This document shows positions 34,962-47,407 of a stretch of 64,000 bases of DNA, one piece after another. Source of the DNA: Peromyscus leucopus (Eukaryota > Chordata > Mammalia > Rodentia > Cricetidae). The position numbers and the translations under genes were made by a program. The first letter of the stretch is position 1, and each line of letters begins with the position of its first letter. The notes below the pieces were generated by a model. The model was not told where the DNA came from. It searched no databases and saw nothing but the letters and a program-made list of their open reading frames with translations. Location: contig NC_051071.1 of assembly GCF_004664715.2 (NCBI RefSeq), positions 87,868,936 through 87,932,935 of the forward strand, in the 5' to 3' direction.

Positions 34962-35147
34962 CCCATCAAGCTGGGGGACCATCTCAACAGCATTCTCCTA
35001 GGCATGTGTGAGGATGTGATCTATGCTCGGGTGTCGGTGCGGACCGTCCTGGATGCCTGCAGCGCCCATGTTAGGAATAGCAACTGTGCACCTTCGTTTT
35101 CCTATGTGAAGCAGCTGGTAAAGCTGGTTCTGGGAAATATTTCTGGG
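34962..35147 (+). CDS. Ptpn13: Ptpn13 fourth coding exon (end of KIND domain)
   Basis: 186 bases, phase 0 at both ends, encoding residues 121-182. The sequence runs PIKLGDHLNSILLGMCEDVI, includes VSVRTVLDACSAHVRNSNCA, and ends LVKLVLGNISG. This completes the KIND domain, which in the human protein ends near residue 190. The acceptor follows a long pyrimidine tract (CTTTTCCTTTCCTTTTAG|) and the donor is GGG|GTAAGC. Reading continues in frame past the donor to 35198, but that extension has no family match and the GT is used in the family. Differences from human (Val for Ile in SAHIR, Gln for His in YVKH, Ile for Leu in GNLSG) are conservative. Confidence 0.97.
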
Positions 35148-37775
35148 GTAAGCTACAGTTCTAATTTGAAAACAGAGTTATATTTTGAAATTCAGTAATG
35201 TCACAAGTTTTCTTTAAATGTACAGTAGCAGTTTTTCAAAATTAAGGGAAAAAGTGGAGTTTATTGTTTCAATGTTCATTGTTTACTCCACACAGTTCTT
35301 TAAAATGTAGACTTCTATTGTGGTCCCTCACATTTTATAAAAGCCATCTGTTTTTTAAAAGAATTTTGTTTTCCCGCTGGGAGTCGCCCGTCCTTCCCTG
35401 CTTTCCTGCTTTGCTCTTTTCCTGCAGAGCTCTTAGCACATCGCTGTAATCGCCTTGCAGTGGCCTACAAAACGAGTTTCAGAAATACTGAATGTGCCTT
35501 CTATTTCTAGACCTCTTTCATGGCCCTCATTTGTCAGAATCCCCTGTGTAATTCTCAGCCTTCTCCACATTCTCTCGTGGGAGGTAATCCATAGTTCTGT
35601 TGCTGCTTAAGACTTGGATACCTCCCTTTTCTCTCATCCGAGATGTAAAGAACTAAAGAATGAAATCCACATCTAATAATCCCACCTCTGCTGTTCATCC
35701 CTTAAACTGTTCTGTCCTGTTCTCTCTGTCGGGGGCTGTCATTGGTGTTGGCATTCTGATCGGCATATATACTTACCTGCTCTTACGATGTGATGGTCCT
35801 TCAGTGCTTGTCCCTTCTGTGTGGGCTCCAGATTTGTGCTCTCACGGTATTCTCTCTAACTTCCTCTTAATTCCTCATTCTTAGGAGGTTTGATTCCTCC
35901 ATCTTAACCAGGAATATTGCCTGGCAAACGGAATATATGCATACCCCACACACTTTGCCATTTGTTGAGAAATGGGCTCAGATCTCCTAAACCAAATGTG
36001 GACTATCTTCCCACTAAACCTTAGAGATACTGTGATGGGAAGGCAAATAGGTAATGGGGCTGGTGGGTAGAATCCTCTTGCTATGGCTGTTCCCATTTTA
36101 TTTAATTTGTTTGTTTTATTTCTATATGTTCATTAAAAAAAAAAAACAAAACTGAAGCTGCTAAAACATGGTGTGGTTCGTAAGAGAGACATAGTCGGAA
36201 TCTATGTGTGCTCTTCCCTCGGCTAAAGCCATCACTGCCTCCAGTGGCTATTGTGGAAGATAAAGTTCCGTAAGATTTATCAGCTGTGAGTCACAGCAGG
36301 CCAGCTCCAGTGCCTGGGTTCTTCTGGTGTTACAATATAGTCACCTTAATTTTGACTAACTATAAAATATGACTATTACTATAGACCATCTGTCCATGTT
36401 ACCTAAGACAGCTGTGAAGGTAACTGAGCTACCTTCAGGTGCTTCTAACTGTGGTTTTGCTATTTCAGAACCTCTGTAATAGTTATGAAAATAAGAATGA
36501 TGTGTACCACACAAGGTTTTTTTTTTTTTTATCAAGGTCAGGTATAACATTTGTAGTGCACTACAGAATGCCTGGCATACAATAACTGTTTACTAACTGG
36601 CAGTTGATATTAATAGCTGTCTCAAAGCAGACATTCACAAGTGTGTATAATATTCACTGTTTTCCTATCACCAACAGTGCGGTATGATCTGAACTGATAC
36701 TAGTTTTGCAATTAAGGACAGCATCATTTCAGAAATACTTCATCTAAATCTTCTTTTAAATAGGAAATAAAATGCTTTGAACTGTGGCTATGCTACTGAC
36801 ACAGAATTTTAATTTACACATGAAGTTCTGTAATGGAGAAATATTAAAATGTGTGTGCATAGATACAAGCGTGGACATAAGCCTTTGACTACATTTAACT
36901 TAGCATCACTATTCTGTTTTCAGTTTTAATCTATATTATCCTGGTTTTGGTTGTCTAAAGAAACCAGTGTTCTCTAATTTTTTATCCTATATAACATAGA
37001 GTTTGACATAATTTGGGCTTATTTTATGTAACTCTCAATGATTACCATCATTGGAATTTCAGACACTGAAACGTTTTGTTACAAAGAGGATTCCATGGAA
37101 CACCAATTTAAACTATTGCGAGCATATCCAGTTTAAAAATTTAGCAGACTAGCCGGGCGGTGGTGGCGCACGCCTTTAATCCCAGCACTCAGGAGGCAGA
37201 GCCAGGTGGATCTCTGTGAGTTCGAGGCCAGCCTGGACTACCAAGTGAGTTCCAGGAAAAGGCGCAAAGCTACACAGAGAAACCCTGTCTCGAAAAACCA
37301 AAAAAAAAAAAAAAAAAAAAAAAATTTAGCAGACTGTAATTCTGGCAGACAGTATCTAGGAAATTACTTCTGAGATAATTTAAACTGGTATTCTCAATGT
37401 ATAACTGTAACCAGAGGAAGTTTTATACTATAAAATAAATATAGCTTTAAAATTGTATAAGTCTAATTTGAGAGATGAAAATAGTTATTGGGAAAAGAAG
37501 AAAAGAATACCTCAAGATACTGCTTTCAAAAGGAGCTGATTTTAGCTTTGAGTCCCCAGATGCAGAACGCTGTCTGTTGCCCCTTTCTGAAGATGGACTG
37601 GCCCGTCCTGGTCCATGTCAGTCTTATCCAGGCCATAACAGTTACAGTCAGCTGTGGAGTCTCCTGACTCGGTGCTGAACCCTCAAGATTGGCTAGTGTG
37701 CTATTCTGTGGAGAGTCGCTGGCAAAAAGGGGAGATGATTTTATCAAACTTGATTTTTTGATTACCTGTGTACAG
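35148..37775 (+). other. Ptpn13: Ptpn13 intron between coding exons 4 and 5 (2.6 kb)
   Basis: From 35148 to 37130 there is no element I recognise beyond short A or T runs near 36134 and 36518. A young B1 follows at 37151. The intron ends CTGTGTACAG. Confidence 0.85.
37151..37319 (+). mobile_element. B1 SINE, young copy
   Basis: Forward B1 (AGCCGGGCGGTGGTGGCGCA to AACCCTGTCTCG) with an A-rich tail and the 16-bp duplication AAAAATTTAGCAGACT at 37135-37150 and 37320-37335. It sits about 460 bases upstream of the fifth coding exon. Confidence 0.95.
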
Positions 37776-37863
37776 ACGGATCAGCTTTCCCGTAGCAGTG
37801 AACAAAAGCCTGACCGAAGCCAGGCTATTCGAGACCGATTGAGAGGAAAAGGATTACCCACAG
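37776..37863 (+). CDS. Ptpn13: Ptpn13 fifth coding exon (linker after KIND)
   Basis: 88 bases, entered in phase 0 and left in phase 1. It encodes residues 183-211: TDQLSRSSEQKPDRSQAIRD then RLRGKGLPT, with the first base of Gly212. It is the beginning of the polar, probably disordered linker between the KIND and FERM domains. The acceptor is CTGTGTACAG| and the donor ACAG|GTAAGT. The basic RDRLRGKGLPTG stretch is conserved with the human protein. Loss of this exon alone would shift the frame. B1 elements in opposite orientation lie about 460 bases upstream and 670 bases downstream, an arrangement that can favour exon circularisation. Confidence 0.97.
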
Positions 37864-38530
37864 GTAAGTGTGTTTTAACAGGAACTTTCTAGACCTTGAT
37901 CTTACTCTCTTGTCTGTGAAAATGTGCTTCCTGGCTTAGAAATCCAATCAGTTGTAACTGTGGCTCATGAGAATGTAAGGATGCAGAGTGGAAGCCAGGG
38001 AACAGAGAAAAACATCAGGTACAATACTAAATAAACATTACAGTTCTATAAAAAGCATTAACTGTCAGAACTCCCACGCACACCTCTGTCCTTTCCAGGG
38101 TTTGTTTTCCATCAGTGCCATCATTTACTTAGGTTATCAAGGTATTTTATATTAGAGTTAGGTTAGAGCATGGCCAGGTGAGCACATACATGTCTCTATG
38201 AACATGACAACACTCAAGACAAAGTCCAGAGAGCAGCACTGCGCTTACCGAGTGCTCGTGTCCTCTCTTGACTTCACTTTCAATGCTGGTCATCAGTGGT
38301 AACCACTGAATTGATTTCATCAGTATGGGGGAGCCTTCTCTTGTCAAATACTGCCATCGGTTATAGGGTGCTCGCTAAATAAATATTATTTGCTTATTTG
38401 GTGGTAACATGCTATGGATCTGTAATGATTATGTAATGGGCTTTTTTTTTAATGCATGGAAATTCTAAATATTTGAGATAAAAGTAGATATAAAAATAGG
38501 ATTTTAAAATTATTTTTCTTTTTTGTTTTT

Positions 38531-38628
38531 TTTTCAAGGCAAGGTTTCTCTGTGTAGCCCTGGCTGTCCTGGAATTCACTCTGTAGACCAGGCTGGCCTG
38601 TTAAAGGCATGCACCACCACCACCCAGC
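38531..38628 (-). mobile_element. B1 SINE with internal deletion
   Basis: Reverse B1: AAGGTTTCTCTGTGTAGCCC, CACTCTGTAGACCAGGCTGG, then a jump straight to TTAAAGGCATGCACCACCAC. The central tract is deleted. It is inverted relative to the B1 at 37151 across the fifth coding exon. Confidence 0.9.
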
Positions 38629-41600
38629 AAAAATGAGATTTTTTTTTTAAGTGCTAAGAATCAAGCTTGGCTTTTTTATAAAATAAATTTTGATTTTGTA
38701 GATTATATTTGTTATTTTCTTTTTACTTCTCATCAAGAATTATTGAAAGGCACGATAACATAAACTTTAGCAAGAATATTTTGCTCAAAGAAAAAAATAA
38801 AAATAACAAGTATATTCAAATAAAACATGTTCAAATGTATGCAGTCTAATAAAATAAGTTAGAAAATTAGCATTTCTAATTTTTAATTTAACCAGACAAC
38901 CAGCATATGGCTATTTTGTTTAAAAAACAAACAACAGAACAACCTTGTGAGAAACCTTTCTTGTAAAATTGAAGTATAGATCCTTGATTATCTGGACTGT
39001 TTGCAGAGTTCAGAAATCTCTTAAGCAAAAGGTATGTGCTCTAAACCAGGATCCCGTTTCTCCTGAAGTCAAGAGGAGCAGTGCAGGTGTTTCTGTGAGG
39101 ATTCTGTGGTGCTCTAGTTGGTTAAATGGCCCTTTTCCTGCTTTATTTGCTATAAGTAAAGATTATTATTGTTTCTGAAAAAGTATCTTTAACTTTGGTT
39201 TGAAGACAGTAAATTTGGTCTTGGTTAGATCAAGAATCTTTCCTAATATTTATTATTTATGTGTGGATAAAAAGTACAAAGTGAGGTTTGTCTCACTTAG
39301 TTTTTAGAATGCCCTGATAGCAGCGAAGGTATTTTTCATCCTTTTGCCAGTGTTTCCTTTACTGTACTCACTCACATCCCTCAGATATGTGGACACATTC
39401 TATGGGAAAAGTCTGTTTCTCTTTGTACTGCACTAGGATTTCAACCACGGTATAATATGGACGTTGGTGCAAAGAATCCATCAGCTTCAGTCACTCTGCT
39501 TTGCAGAACAGAATCATAACAATAGAGAATTCTTTATGAGTGTCAGTAGAAGCCACAGCAGTCTTCTTTAAGGACTCATCCTGAACACTTCAGTGAGGGG
39601 TTAGGCTGGCAATGCTTACCTTTCTCTGTCTTCCCGCCTCCTTCCTCCCCTTCTCCCTCCTGTGTTTCCTCGTCTGTGGTCCCCACCTCCCCACAGGTTC
39701 CTTCTCTACCTTCCCTTTCCTGTTGTGTCTCCAGCCTTCCTGGAGTCCCCCCTATTCTCTCCTGCTGTCAGTTATGTGGTCGTGCAGTGCAGTGAACATT
39801 TTATTATGTGTTACTTGCTCATTTAATAAATACAATTTTATATATTAATGATTAATTATTTTATGTGTTTTGTGTTCTTTCAAGACCTCCCCAGAATGGT
39901 GTGATACTTTTGTTCTATTCTATATCTTCAAGGGTCTACCCTGCTGTGTTTCGTTTATGAAATTTAAAGGCTGTGAAATGTTAACACAGTACATTTTATT
40001 ACCATCAGCATTTCACGGTTTTAATGTTTCGTTATATGGTATTTCAGGGCAGCTAGAGACTGAATCCAATCCATATCTACTCTGTAGCATAGCCTACCTA
40101 GCAGTTTACTTATGTGTTGTTGAATAAGAAGTTATGCAGGATTAGCTTCCTGGACAGAAGAAAAACCTGCTGATACATTATGTTCAGTTTATTTTGTAAA
40201 TGTTCAATGAATATCCGTTGACTGTATGAGCATGATAAAGAATTTTGTCACAATGTTAGACAGTGAAATGTAGTAGAATCCTGTTTTCATGATGTAACTT
40301 TTTACTGTTTTTATAAAGAAATATGTGTGACTCCTATTATTTCACTGATTTTAAACCTTGGGTGAGATATGGGTAAAAAGAAAAAGCATCTCACTGTCTT
40401 ATTATTTGACCCTTTTCTTACTGTAACAAAGCATTACAAGTTTGAAAATAAGTTTAAACTCCTTTGTTTATGACAAATTACTCAGTGGCATTGCTTAGTA
40501 GAGCTTTAGAATTATGATTTGAGGACTGTTTCAATGCAGGTAATTTTTTACAAACTAACAAATCATTAATAGACATTGATTTATATTCTGTAAAAGTTAA
40601 AATTTGTTGCTCAGGTTTAAACCAGATTTTTTTTCTAATTCTATTTTTGAGTAAGAGTAGAATCAAGCATTTCTTTCAGTCCCATTTGGAGTAGAAATTG
40701 CACCCTTGTTTTGGTTAAATATAGTGGAGGAGGAATCATCTGATGTTTTTGGCCAGCGCTTACACAGTAGTAAGAATACTGTACAGCAGCCATTTTAAGT
40801 TCCTTTTTCAGTCTTACAAACTTCAACAAAACTGAAGCGAGGAAAGTATGCTAATTAAAGCCTCCACTGGTCAGAAGCGGTTTACACAATTTCAGAGGTT
40901 TAAGACAAGGAAATGATTAACTGTTAAAGGACAGTATTCTAGGATGCTGATGTTCTTTGGGGCACACTTGTTCACTTTCTGGTTACTGGTAGCCCAGTCT
41001 CCTGTAATTCTCCATTGCTAGTGAAACACCCTCCTCAGTATTCACCAGTTAGAAGTGTCTGTTAACTGGTAGCTTCAATGTCTTAGGATCCTGATCAAAG
41101 TGTTCAATAAGGAAAGCAATAGGACGAGCAGTGAGATACAGAATCAGGTTAAAGAAGCAAGCCAATTTATGGATGATACTTCTATCTATAATTTGATTGC
41201 CAATTTAATACCGCTTACTATTTTGTGTATAAATGGATGGATGACCTTGAAAGGTGTCTCTGGAATCTTGCTTCTGAAATCTGTCACAAGAGTGAAGTCC
41301 TAAACTGGTGGGCTGTCTGCCCCTACTTTGTTACTTAATACTGCCAGGACCGATAGCATGGTTTCACTAGCCACACACACATACAACACAAGCATTCTCT
41401 GCCAAGCGTTAGGGGAAACCTACACCATCAGATAGGTGGTGATGGTTCAGAACCTCGGGGGTGTGACTCTTTCTCTTTTCTGTGCACTCGAACACATTTT
41501 TAGGACAGTTGGGGACTCAGGAGCCTCCTTTAACAACTGAAGTTCCCTTCCCAGAGATGTGACGTTTTGAGTGTGTGTGAGAGGGAAAAGGTGACTGATG

Positions 41601-41663
41601 GATACAAATTTAATTGAAACAATTGGGAATATACCCCATGAAATCTTTTTATATTCTTAAATC

Positions 41664-41819
41664 TTTTTTTGTTTGTCCGTCTTTTGAGACAAGTTTTGTC
41701 TGTGTAGCCCTGTCTGCCCAGGAACTCACTCTGTAAACCAGGCTGGCTTCAAAATCAGAGATCCACCTGCCTCTGGCTCTCAAGTGCTGGGTTAAAGGTG
41801 TGTACACCACTTCGCCCTG
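41664..41819 (-). mobile_element. B1 SINE
   Basis: Reverse B1 with TTTTGTCTGTGTAGCCCTGT, CTCTGTAAACCAGGCTGGCT and AAGTGCTGGGTTAAAGGTGT. It is an older copy. Confidence 0.92.
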
Positions 41820-42666
41820 GTTTTCTTAAATCTTTGTTTGTAGCCCTTCACTCTATATTTATTGCTCCCTATTTGGATTTTAGCAAACTGTATACTCTCC
41901 AGGAGAGTGTTTGCGGTTTCATTTTAAAATTGGATGCTTATAATTGGTGATAATATGTATCTGTAAATGAGCTCAGAGCCTCCTGAAGAGATAGCAATGT
42001 CTACCTTTTATCTTTGGAACAATGTGATGCTCTATTCAAGAACAGATCTGAGGCTTTTATGGGAACCTCCTGATTTCTGATTTTATTATTTTCTCTCAAA
42101 GAACTTGTAACTCCCCTCTTGGAAGATAGTAATATACTTAGGAAAACAAGTTAGAAATAGAAAAGAGACAAAATGTAGTTTATATTGCCTTTGTTCAGAA
42201 GAGCTCAGAATAGTTCAGATGGGTTAGCTCACTCACTTATCCTGTCATTTCTAAAAGAGGAAATGTTAAATCATACCCACATGTTGTAGATGGAGGAAAT
42301 GAGAAACATGGAGATTGACTGGCTTGCACAAGCTTATGGGTTGATTAGGAAGATAGAATTAAAACCAAAGTCTCTTGATAGTAGTCCTCCTGCTAAATGA
42401 TGCTGCCTAACCTGGATTTTAAAAGTTCTGTAATCAGTCACTCAGCCATCATTCTCTTGGAAGCTATTTTATAAGGAATTACAAATACAAAATGCATTCT
42501 TATATAAATATAAGACACAGTTTCTTATTGTTCTGCTTGGAAGTAAGGGTATGGAAAGCTAATGGAAGTGACTGAATAAATAAGGTGAGAGAAATAATGT
42601 AGTGTATAGATTCTTACAGCGAGACGCTTGTCCTAATACAGGCGTCTGGTGTGCTCGGCCAGTGCA

Positions 42667-43117
42667 GTGGAAGGAGCGAGGGTGTCAGGATGAGGAAGGA
42701 GCGAGTGTCAGGATGAGGAAGGAGCGAGTGTGTCAGGATGAGGAAGGAGCGAGTGTGTCAGGATGAGGAAGGAGCGAATGTGTCAGGATGAGGAAGGAGC
42801 GAGGGTGTCAGGATGAGGAAGGAGCGAGTGTGTCAGGATGAGGAAGGAGCGAGTGTGTCAGGATGAGGAAGGAGCGAATGTGTCAGGATGAGGAAGGAGC
42901 GAGGGTGTCAGGATGAGGAAGGAGCGAGTGTGTCAGGATGAGGAAGGAGCGAGTGTGTCAGGATGAGGAAGAAGCGAGGGTGTCAGGATGAGGAAGGAGC
43001 GAGGGTGTCAGGATGAGGAAGGAGCGAGGGTGTCAGGATGAGGAAGGAGCGAGTGTGTCAGGATGAGGAAGGAGCGAATGTGTCAGGATGAGGAAGGAGC
43101 GAGGGTGTCAGGATGAG
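42667..43117 (+). repeat. 25-bp minisatellite, about 18 copies
   Basis: Head-to-tail 25-base units ending in CAGGATGAGGAAGGAGC. The only frequent difference is in the first five bases, in three forms: GAGGG, GAGTG and GAATG. One unit (42703-42725) is two bases short and one (42951-42975) has GAAGAAGC. The run GAGGG-GAGTG-GAGTG-GAATG repeats as a 100-bp higher-order unit at 42801-42900, with partial copies on both sides. The + strand is purine-rich. The 25-base period rules out a coding repeat. Confidence 0.97.
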
Positions 43118-43681
43118 CAACCTGCACCGTTTCCTTTCGCCTCAGCAGCTCCGCCCCAGTGGCAGTGCTTGCAGCAAGAGCGTCGGCTTCACTGCCTGGC
43201 AGTGGCCACAGCTGTCACAACTGTCAGCTGTATTGATGATTGCAATAGTGTTTATTACTTATTGGGTAAAATGATCCAAATAGCTTGCACGCGTGTTTAG
43301 AAATATGGGGAAAGCAGTCCAACAAACGTGTACATTTTATTTAGTCTCAAGTACAAATGATTGAATGGCACTGCTGTTACCAGCACATGCTCTTTGGCCA
43401 GCAGATTCAAGCATCGAATAAGCACAAGCCTAGGATGCAGTGTTCCTTCTCACCAGTATGGCTAGGTTCTACATTCCAACCCACATTTTTAGTTACTAGG
43501 TTGGTGAATTTTTCCTAGTGCCTTAGCAACATAAAGTAACTATGCTGCTATATTATGCTTTTACTTTATTTAGTAAGATCTGTGATTTTCAGAATTATTA
43601 TTTTATACTAAATCTTTTATTTTACATAAGGAAACCTCCTTTATAAAAAATAACTTCTTATTTTAGAATGTGTAAATCAGG

Positions 43682-43830
43682 TTGTGCAGGGGAAGGTAGT
43701 GAAGAGGGTGTCCAGTTCCCTGGAACTGAGTGATAGACAGTTGTGAGCCGCCATGCAGGGACTGCAACCTGAACCCGGGTCCTCTGTAAGAGCAGCAAGT
43801 GCTCTTAACCACTAAGACATCTCCCCAGCC
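43682..43830 (-). mobile_element. B2/B3-type SINE
   Basis: Reverse B2: AGTTCCCTGGAACTGAGTGA, CCCGGGTCCTCTGTAAGAGC, CTCTTAACCACTAAGACATC and CCCCAGCCCC. It is the same family as the copy behind the first coding exon. Confidence 0.9.
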
Positions 43831-44198
43831 CCACTTTTTATTTGAGACAGGGTCTTAATATATAGCCTATGTTGGTCTTAACTTCTTGGACTTTCAATAG
43901 ATGTAAACTGAAATATTTCTGTATCTAATTTATTTTCATCAAAACCATAGAACCCTGTCTGTAAAACAGCAGCTTCCTGAAAGCCGTGTAGTTAGCATTT
44001 CCTTTAGACCTGTGTGGTCTGGAGATGCCAAGACCAGTTAATATATTGTTATAAATACTAACAATCTAACTCAGACATGACTTCTCTCTATCAAGTCGAA
44101 GAGACTTGCAGTGCATTGGTAAGTGTTTTATTTACATTACAGTGTCATTAGGGTTGGTTGGCTGCTTTGAAGAAGTGCCATTTAAAATAAAACAGTTG

Positions 44199-44430
44199 GG
44201 AGCCTGGAGAGATGGTTCAGCAGTTATGAGCACTGGCTTCTTCCAGAGGACCTGAGTTCAATTCCCAGCACCTTGATAGTGCCTTACAACCTTCTGTAAC
44301 TCCAATCCCAGGAGATCCAGTACCTTCTTCTGACCTCTGTAGACACTGCACACATGTGATGCACATACATACAAGCAAAATACCCATACACATACAGATG
44401 AGTAAGTTAATTGATTTTTTGAAAAGATTA
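44199..44430 (+). mobile_element. B2/B3-type SINE
   Basis: Forward head GGAGCCTGGAGAGATGGTTC, body CAGAGGACCTGAGTTCAATT and CTTCTGACCTCTGTAGACAC, then ACATACATACAAGCAAAATA and an A-rich 3' end. Confidence 0.9.
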
Positions 44431-45207
44431 AAATAAAACTACTGAATGCAAAGAAACTGGACATGAGGAAGATCCAGAAAAGAGGCAAAAAGTATATATT
44501 TTTATATTTACATTTATAAGAGCACAACAGAGAAAAGCAAAGAATTCCTGGGGCAGAACTAGGTTTTCAATTTACGAGTGATAGGCTGTCTATGATTTGT
44601 TGAACAGGACAGTGACATGGTGGAATTTACATTGTAAAAAGAGAATTCTGGATGTTGAGTGGAGTTGATAGAAACAGGGTCACAGCAGTGGTCTAGCCAG
44701 TCGATATCATTCACTGGGTATGATGCAATGGCAGTGGACTTGGAGATTAACACACCAAGTAAGGTGTCTTTGAGAATTTTAAAATCAGTAATTGCCGATG
44801 GAGCTAAGGAAGACGCGTCATTTAAGGACAGTGCCCGTATTTCCATTTTGAGTAATCATTTGGGTAATAGTGCCACTTACAGTATTAGGAAAGATTGGAA
44901 AGGAATGGTCACTCTGGGAGCAGGAAACAAAAGTTGAATTTGAACTCTGAACAGTTTGAGTTGCTTCTGAGGCACAGTAGCAGAAGCTCCAGTTGTGTGA
45001 GACCAGAGCTTCCCCAAAAAGATCGGGTTGAAGAAAGTGAATGTGGGAGTTTTTCAAATCCAGATCATACTTAAAATATTAATAAAATTTTATAAGGAAA
45101 AGACAAAAAAGGAATTCTGAACCTGATACTTGAGTAAGCCCAACATTTGGAAACACATTAAAGGTTTAGGAAAAATCAAGAGTAAGAGGGAGAAGCAGCC
45201 CGGCAGG

Positions 45208-45335
45208 TGTGGAGGAGAAAGGTCGCCTGTGAGAGGCCTTCACCTGAGCAGTCCCTGAGCTTGGCAATGTGGAGGAGAAAGGTCGCCTGTGAGAGGCCTT
45301 CACCTGAGCAGTCCCTGAGCTTGGCAATGTGGAGG
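45208..45335 (+). repeat. Perfect 60-bp tandem duplication
   Basis: The 60 bases at 45208-45267 (TGTGGAGGAGAAAGGTCGCC to GAGCTTGGCAA) recur without a difference at 45268-45327, followed by the first eight bases of a third copy. Absence of any mismatch implies a very recent duplication. Confidence 0.97.
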
Positions 45336-47159
45336 CCCCAGTGCTGCGGGACGAGGGCCACCCAGGTGCAGAGTAGCTGGAGCCCGACCGAAGTCGGGAA
45401 ATCAGGAAAGAAAAGAGGAATTGGAAAGACGGCAGCTGAAGGGAAATGTGCAACTGGAGGAGTCTGTCCTTTGAGAAAGATTAGGTTCGAGTTGTATACT
45501 AACGGGAAAGGCGCGATAAAGAGGGGGAAATAGTGCGCATAGCAGAGGAGTTAACCAGAGACAAACACCGTTTGGCAGCAGTGAGGGAAACTCAGAATAC
45601 ATGCTGGCAGCTTCATGTTCCCTTGGAAACAACAGGGACAGTACCATAATCCAGGTGAGAAGACACTCCTCCCGGAGGGGCTGTTTCCTTGATGGGAAAT
45701 GAGGTGGGGTTGTCAGCTAAATGACAGACTGAGGAAAAGCGGAGCTGTCGAAGAAAGTGAGTCAAGGGAACAGAATGGTTGAGCGTGAACTTAGGGTGTG
45801 TCAGTATACCCTGCTTGAGTTTTCCGGAGTTCCTCTACTCGCCTAGAGTCAGGCAGCAGAAAGCAGGAGGATGGCTGCGTTTGTGTGTGGCTCATGACCC
45901 CTGAATCCTCTCAGTTCTTTGATTTTTCAGCTTATGTATTCTGTCAGCTTCCGAGAATATGTCTATTTTGAAGTTCATACAATTTTAAACTTGCTAGTTT
46001 CAAGATGTGGTGTGTGTAAGAATGTTACTTACCCCAAAGGACTGTGGTACAACCATGCTCACAGCTAGAAGCTAGATTTTGTAATGATCTGCCTGGGTGT
46101 GGTATAGTATGTTTTATAGTGTCCTGTAGATTCTGTACTTCATGTATGGAAGTTGTCCATAATAGTTATGCTTAATTAGATCCTTTTTGCTTGAACATGA
46201 AATACAAACAGCATGATGTTTATATTGTTATTGTTGCATCAACTGATGTAAATTTACTGTCATATTTTTAGGGTAAATTTATTATCAAGGAATTAAACAT
46301 TATAGTTATTACTTCAAAGTGACAACTGGTAGGCTCAAATGAATTTGCAAGCAATTTCTTGTTACTAAGAAGGATCTAGTCATATTATACAGCATGTTTG
46401 TTTTCAAAGAGAAATCACAGAATATACCAGAGAAAGTTGTCAGTGTTGTGGGGCATTGAGGTAGCAACTTCAAAATATTTCCTACATTTTTTTTCAGTAC
46501 TGGACAAATACCATTTTTGGGTGTTGAGTCTGTTGATTCATAGAATTAATCTAGCTGAATGGACATTTTTGATATGTCTCCATAGAACTTTGAAAACCAA
46601 CAGGATAGACACTTGGTTATGACTGCAGAACTCTAAAGACAAAGCTGACGTGGGAGTTGGCGCTGGTAAATAGGGGTGCATTCCATTCAACAGGAAGAAA
46701 GTTTAGTCTCTGTAATAGTCATCATGAAAAATTGGACTTCTTCAACAATTTAGATGGAAATTATCTGAGTTTCAGATACAGTAAAGTTTTCTGAAAACAT
46801 CTAGTTATAGTAAAATCTTGAACTTGATAATTCCATATATTACAATTTTCTTCCTATTCAAAATAGAAACAATTCTATTTCTTCAGTTAAACATATTTAT
46901 TTAAAAGATCAGAATATACCAGGGTTTTTTTCCTTGGAAACACATTTTAAGTTACATTTCTAGGAGATAAAAGAGTATATTATGCATTATATTATTCCCA
47001 ATAATTTTATGGATAACTACTGTTCTATAAAATTAGGTGTTATTAACAACTTTTGTCTTCATTTTAAAACAAAATAGTTTACTTTTTGTTGATAGAAACA
47101 ATACTACTCAAGGGCATATGTTCAATATATTATTTATGTTGTTCTGTCAGGGACATTGT

Positions 47160-47250
47160 GGTGCAGGCATGGCTCAGCGGTAGAGTTCTTGAGGGGAAAA
47201 GGGCCCAGGCTCAGTCCCCAGTAATGCCAAAGCAAAGCAAAAGAAAAAAA
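47160..47250 (+). mobile_element. ID-like tRNA-derived SINE
   Basis: TGGTGCAGGCATGGCTCAGC, GGTAGAGTTCTTGAGGGG and GGCTCAGTCCCCAGTAATGC give box A and box B of an ID-type SINE, followed by A-rich AAAGCAAAGCAAAAGAAAAA. It sits about 160 bases before the acceptor of the sixth coding exon and, by chance, lies in its open frame. Confidence 0.75.
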
Positions 47251-47407
47251 GACCCTGGACTCAAACTGATGCGCTGTTTCCACTCTCACTCTCCCGTCGT
47301 CCCTTTGTCTCCGACCCTCCCTGGGATAACTTGGGGAACTGGCAGCATGTTCATTGTTAGTAGTGGGTTCATTCCAGCTGATTTTCTAAAGATTCTTATC
47401 ATTCCAG

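Larger units (their letters stand above)
37864..47407 (+). other. Ptpn13: Ptpn13 intron between coding exons 5 and 6 (9.5 kb)
   Basis: Besides the listed SINEs and tandem repeats, 38640-41660, 41820-42660, 43130-43680, 44440-45200 and 45340-47150 show no recognised feature. A pyrimidine-rich stretch at 39620-39750 is notable only in composition. The intron ends TTATCATTCCAG. Confidence 0.85.

Noticed and set aside
35148..35198. Extension of the fourth coding exon past GGG
   Set aside because: There is no similarity to the family and a good GTAAGC donor; the next exon restores the TDQLS sequence directly.
42667..43117. Regular repeats resembling a CRISPR array
   Set aside because: The units are directly adjacent with no unique spacers, and the context is a mammalian intron; it is a minisatellite.
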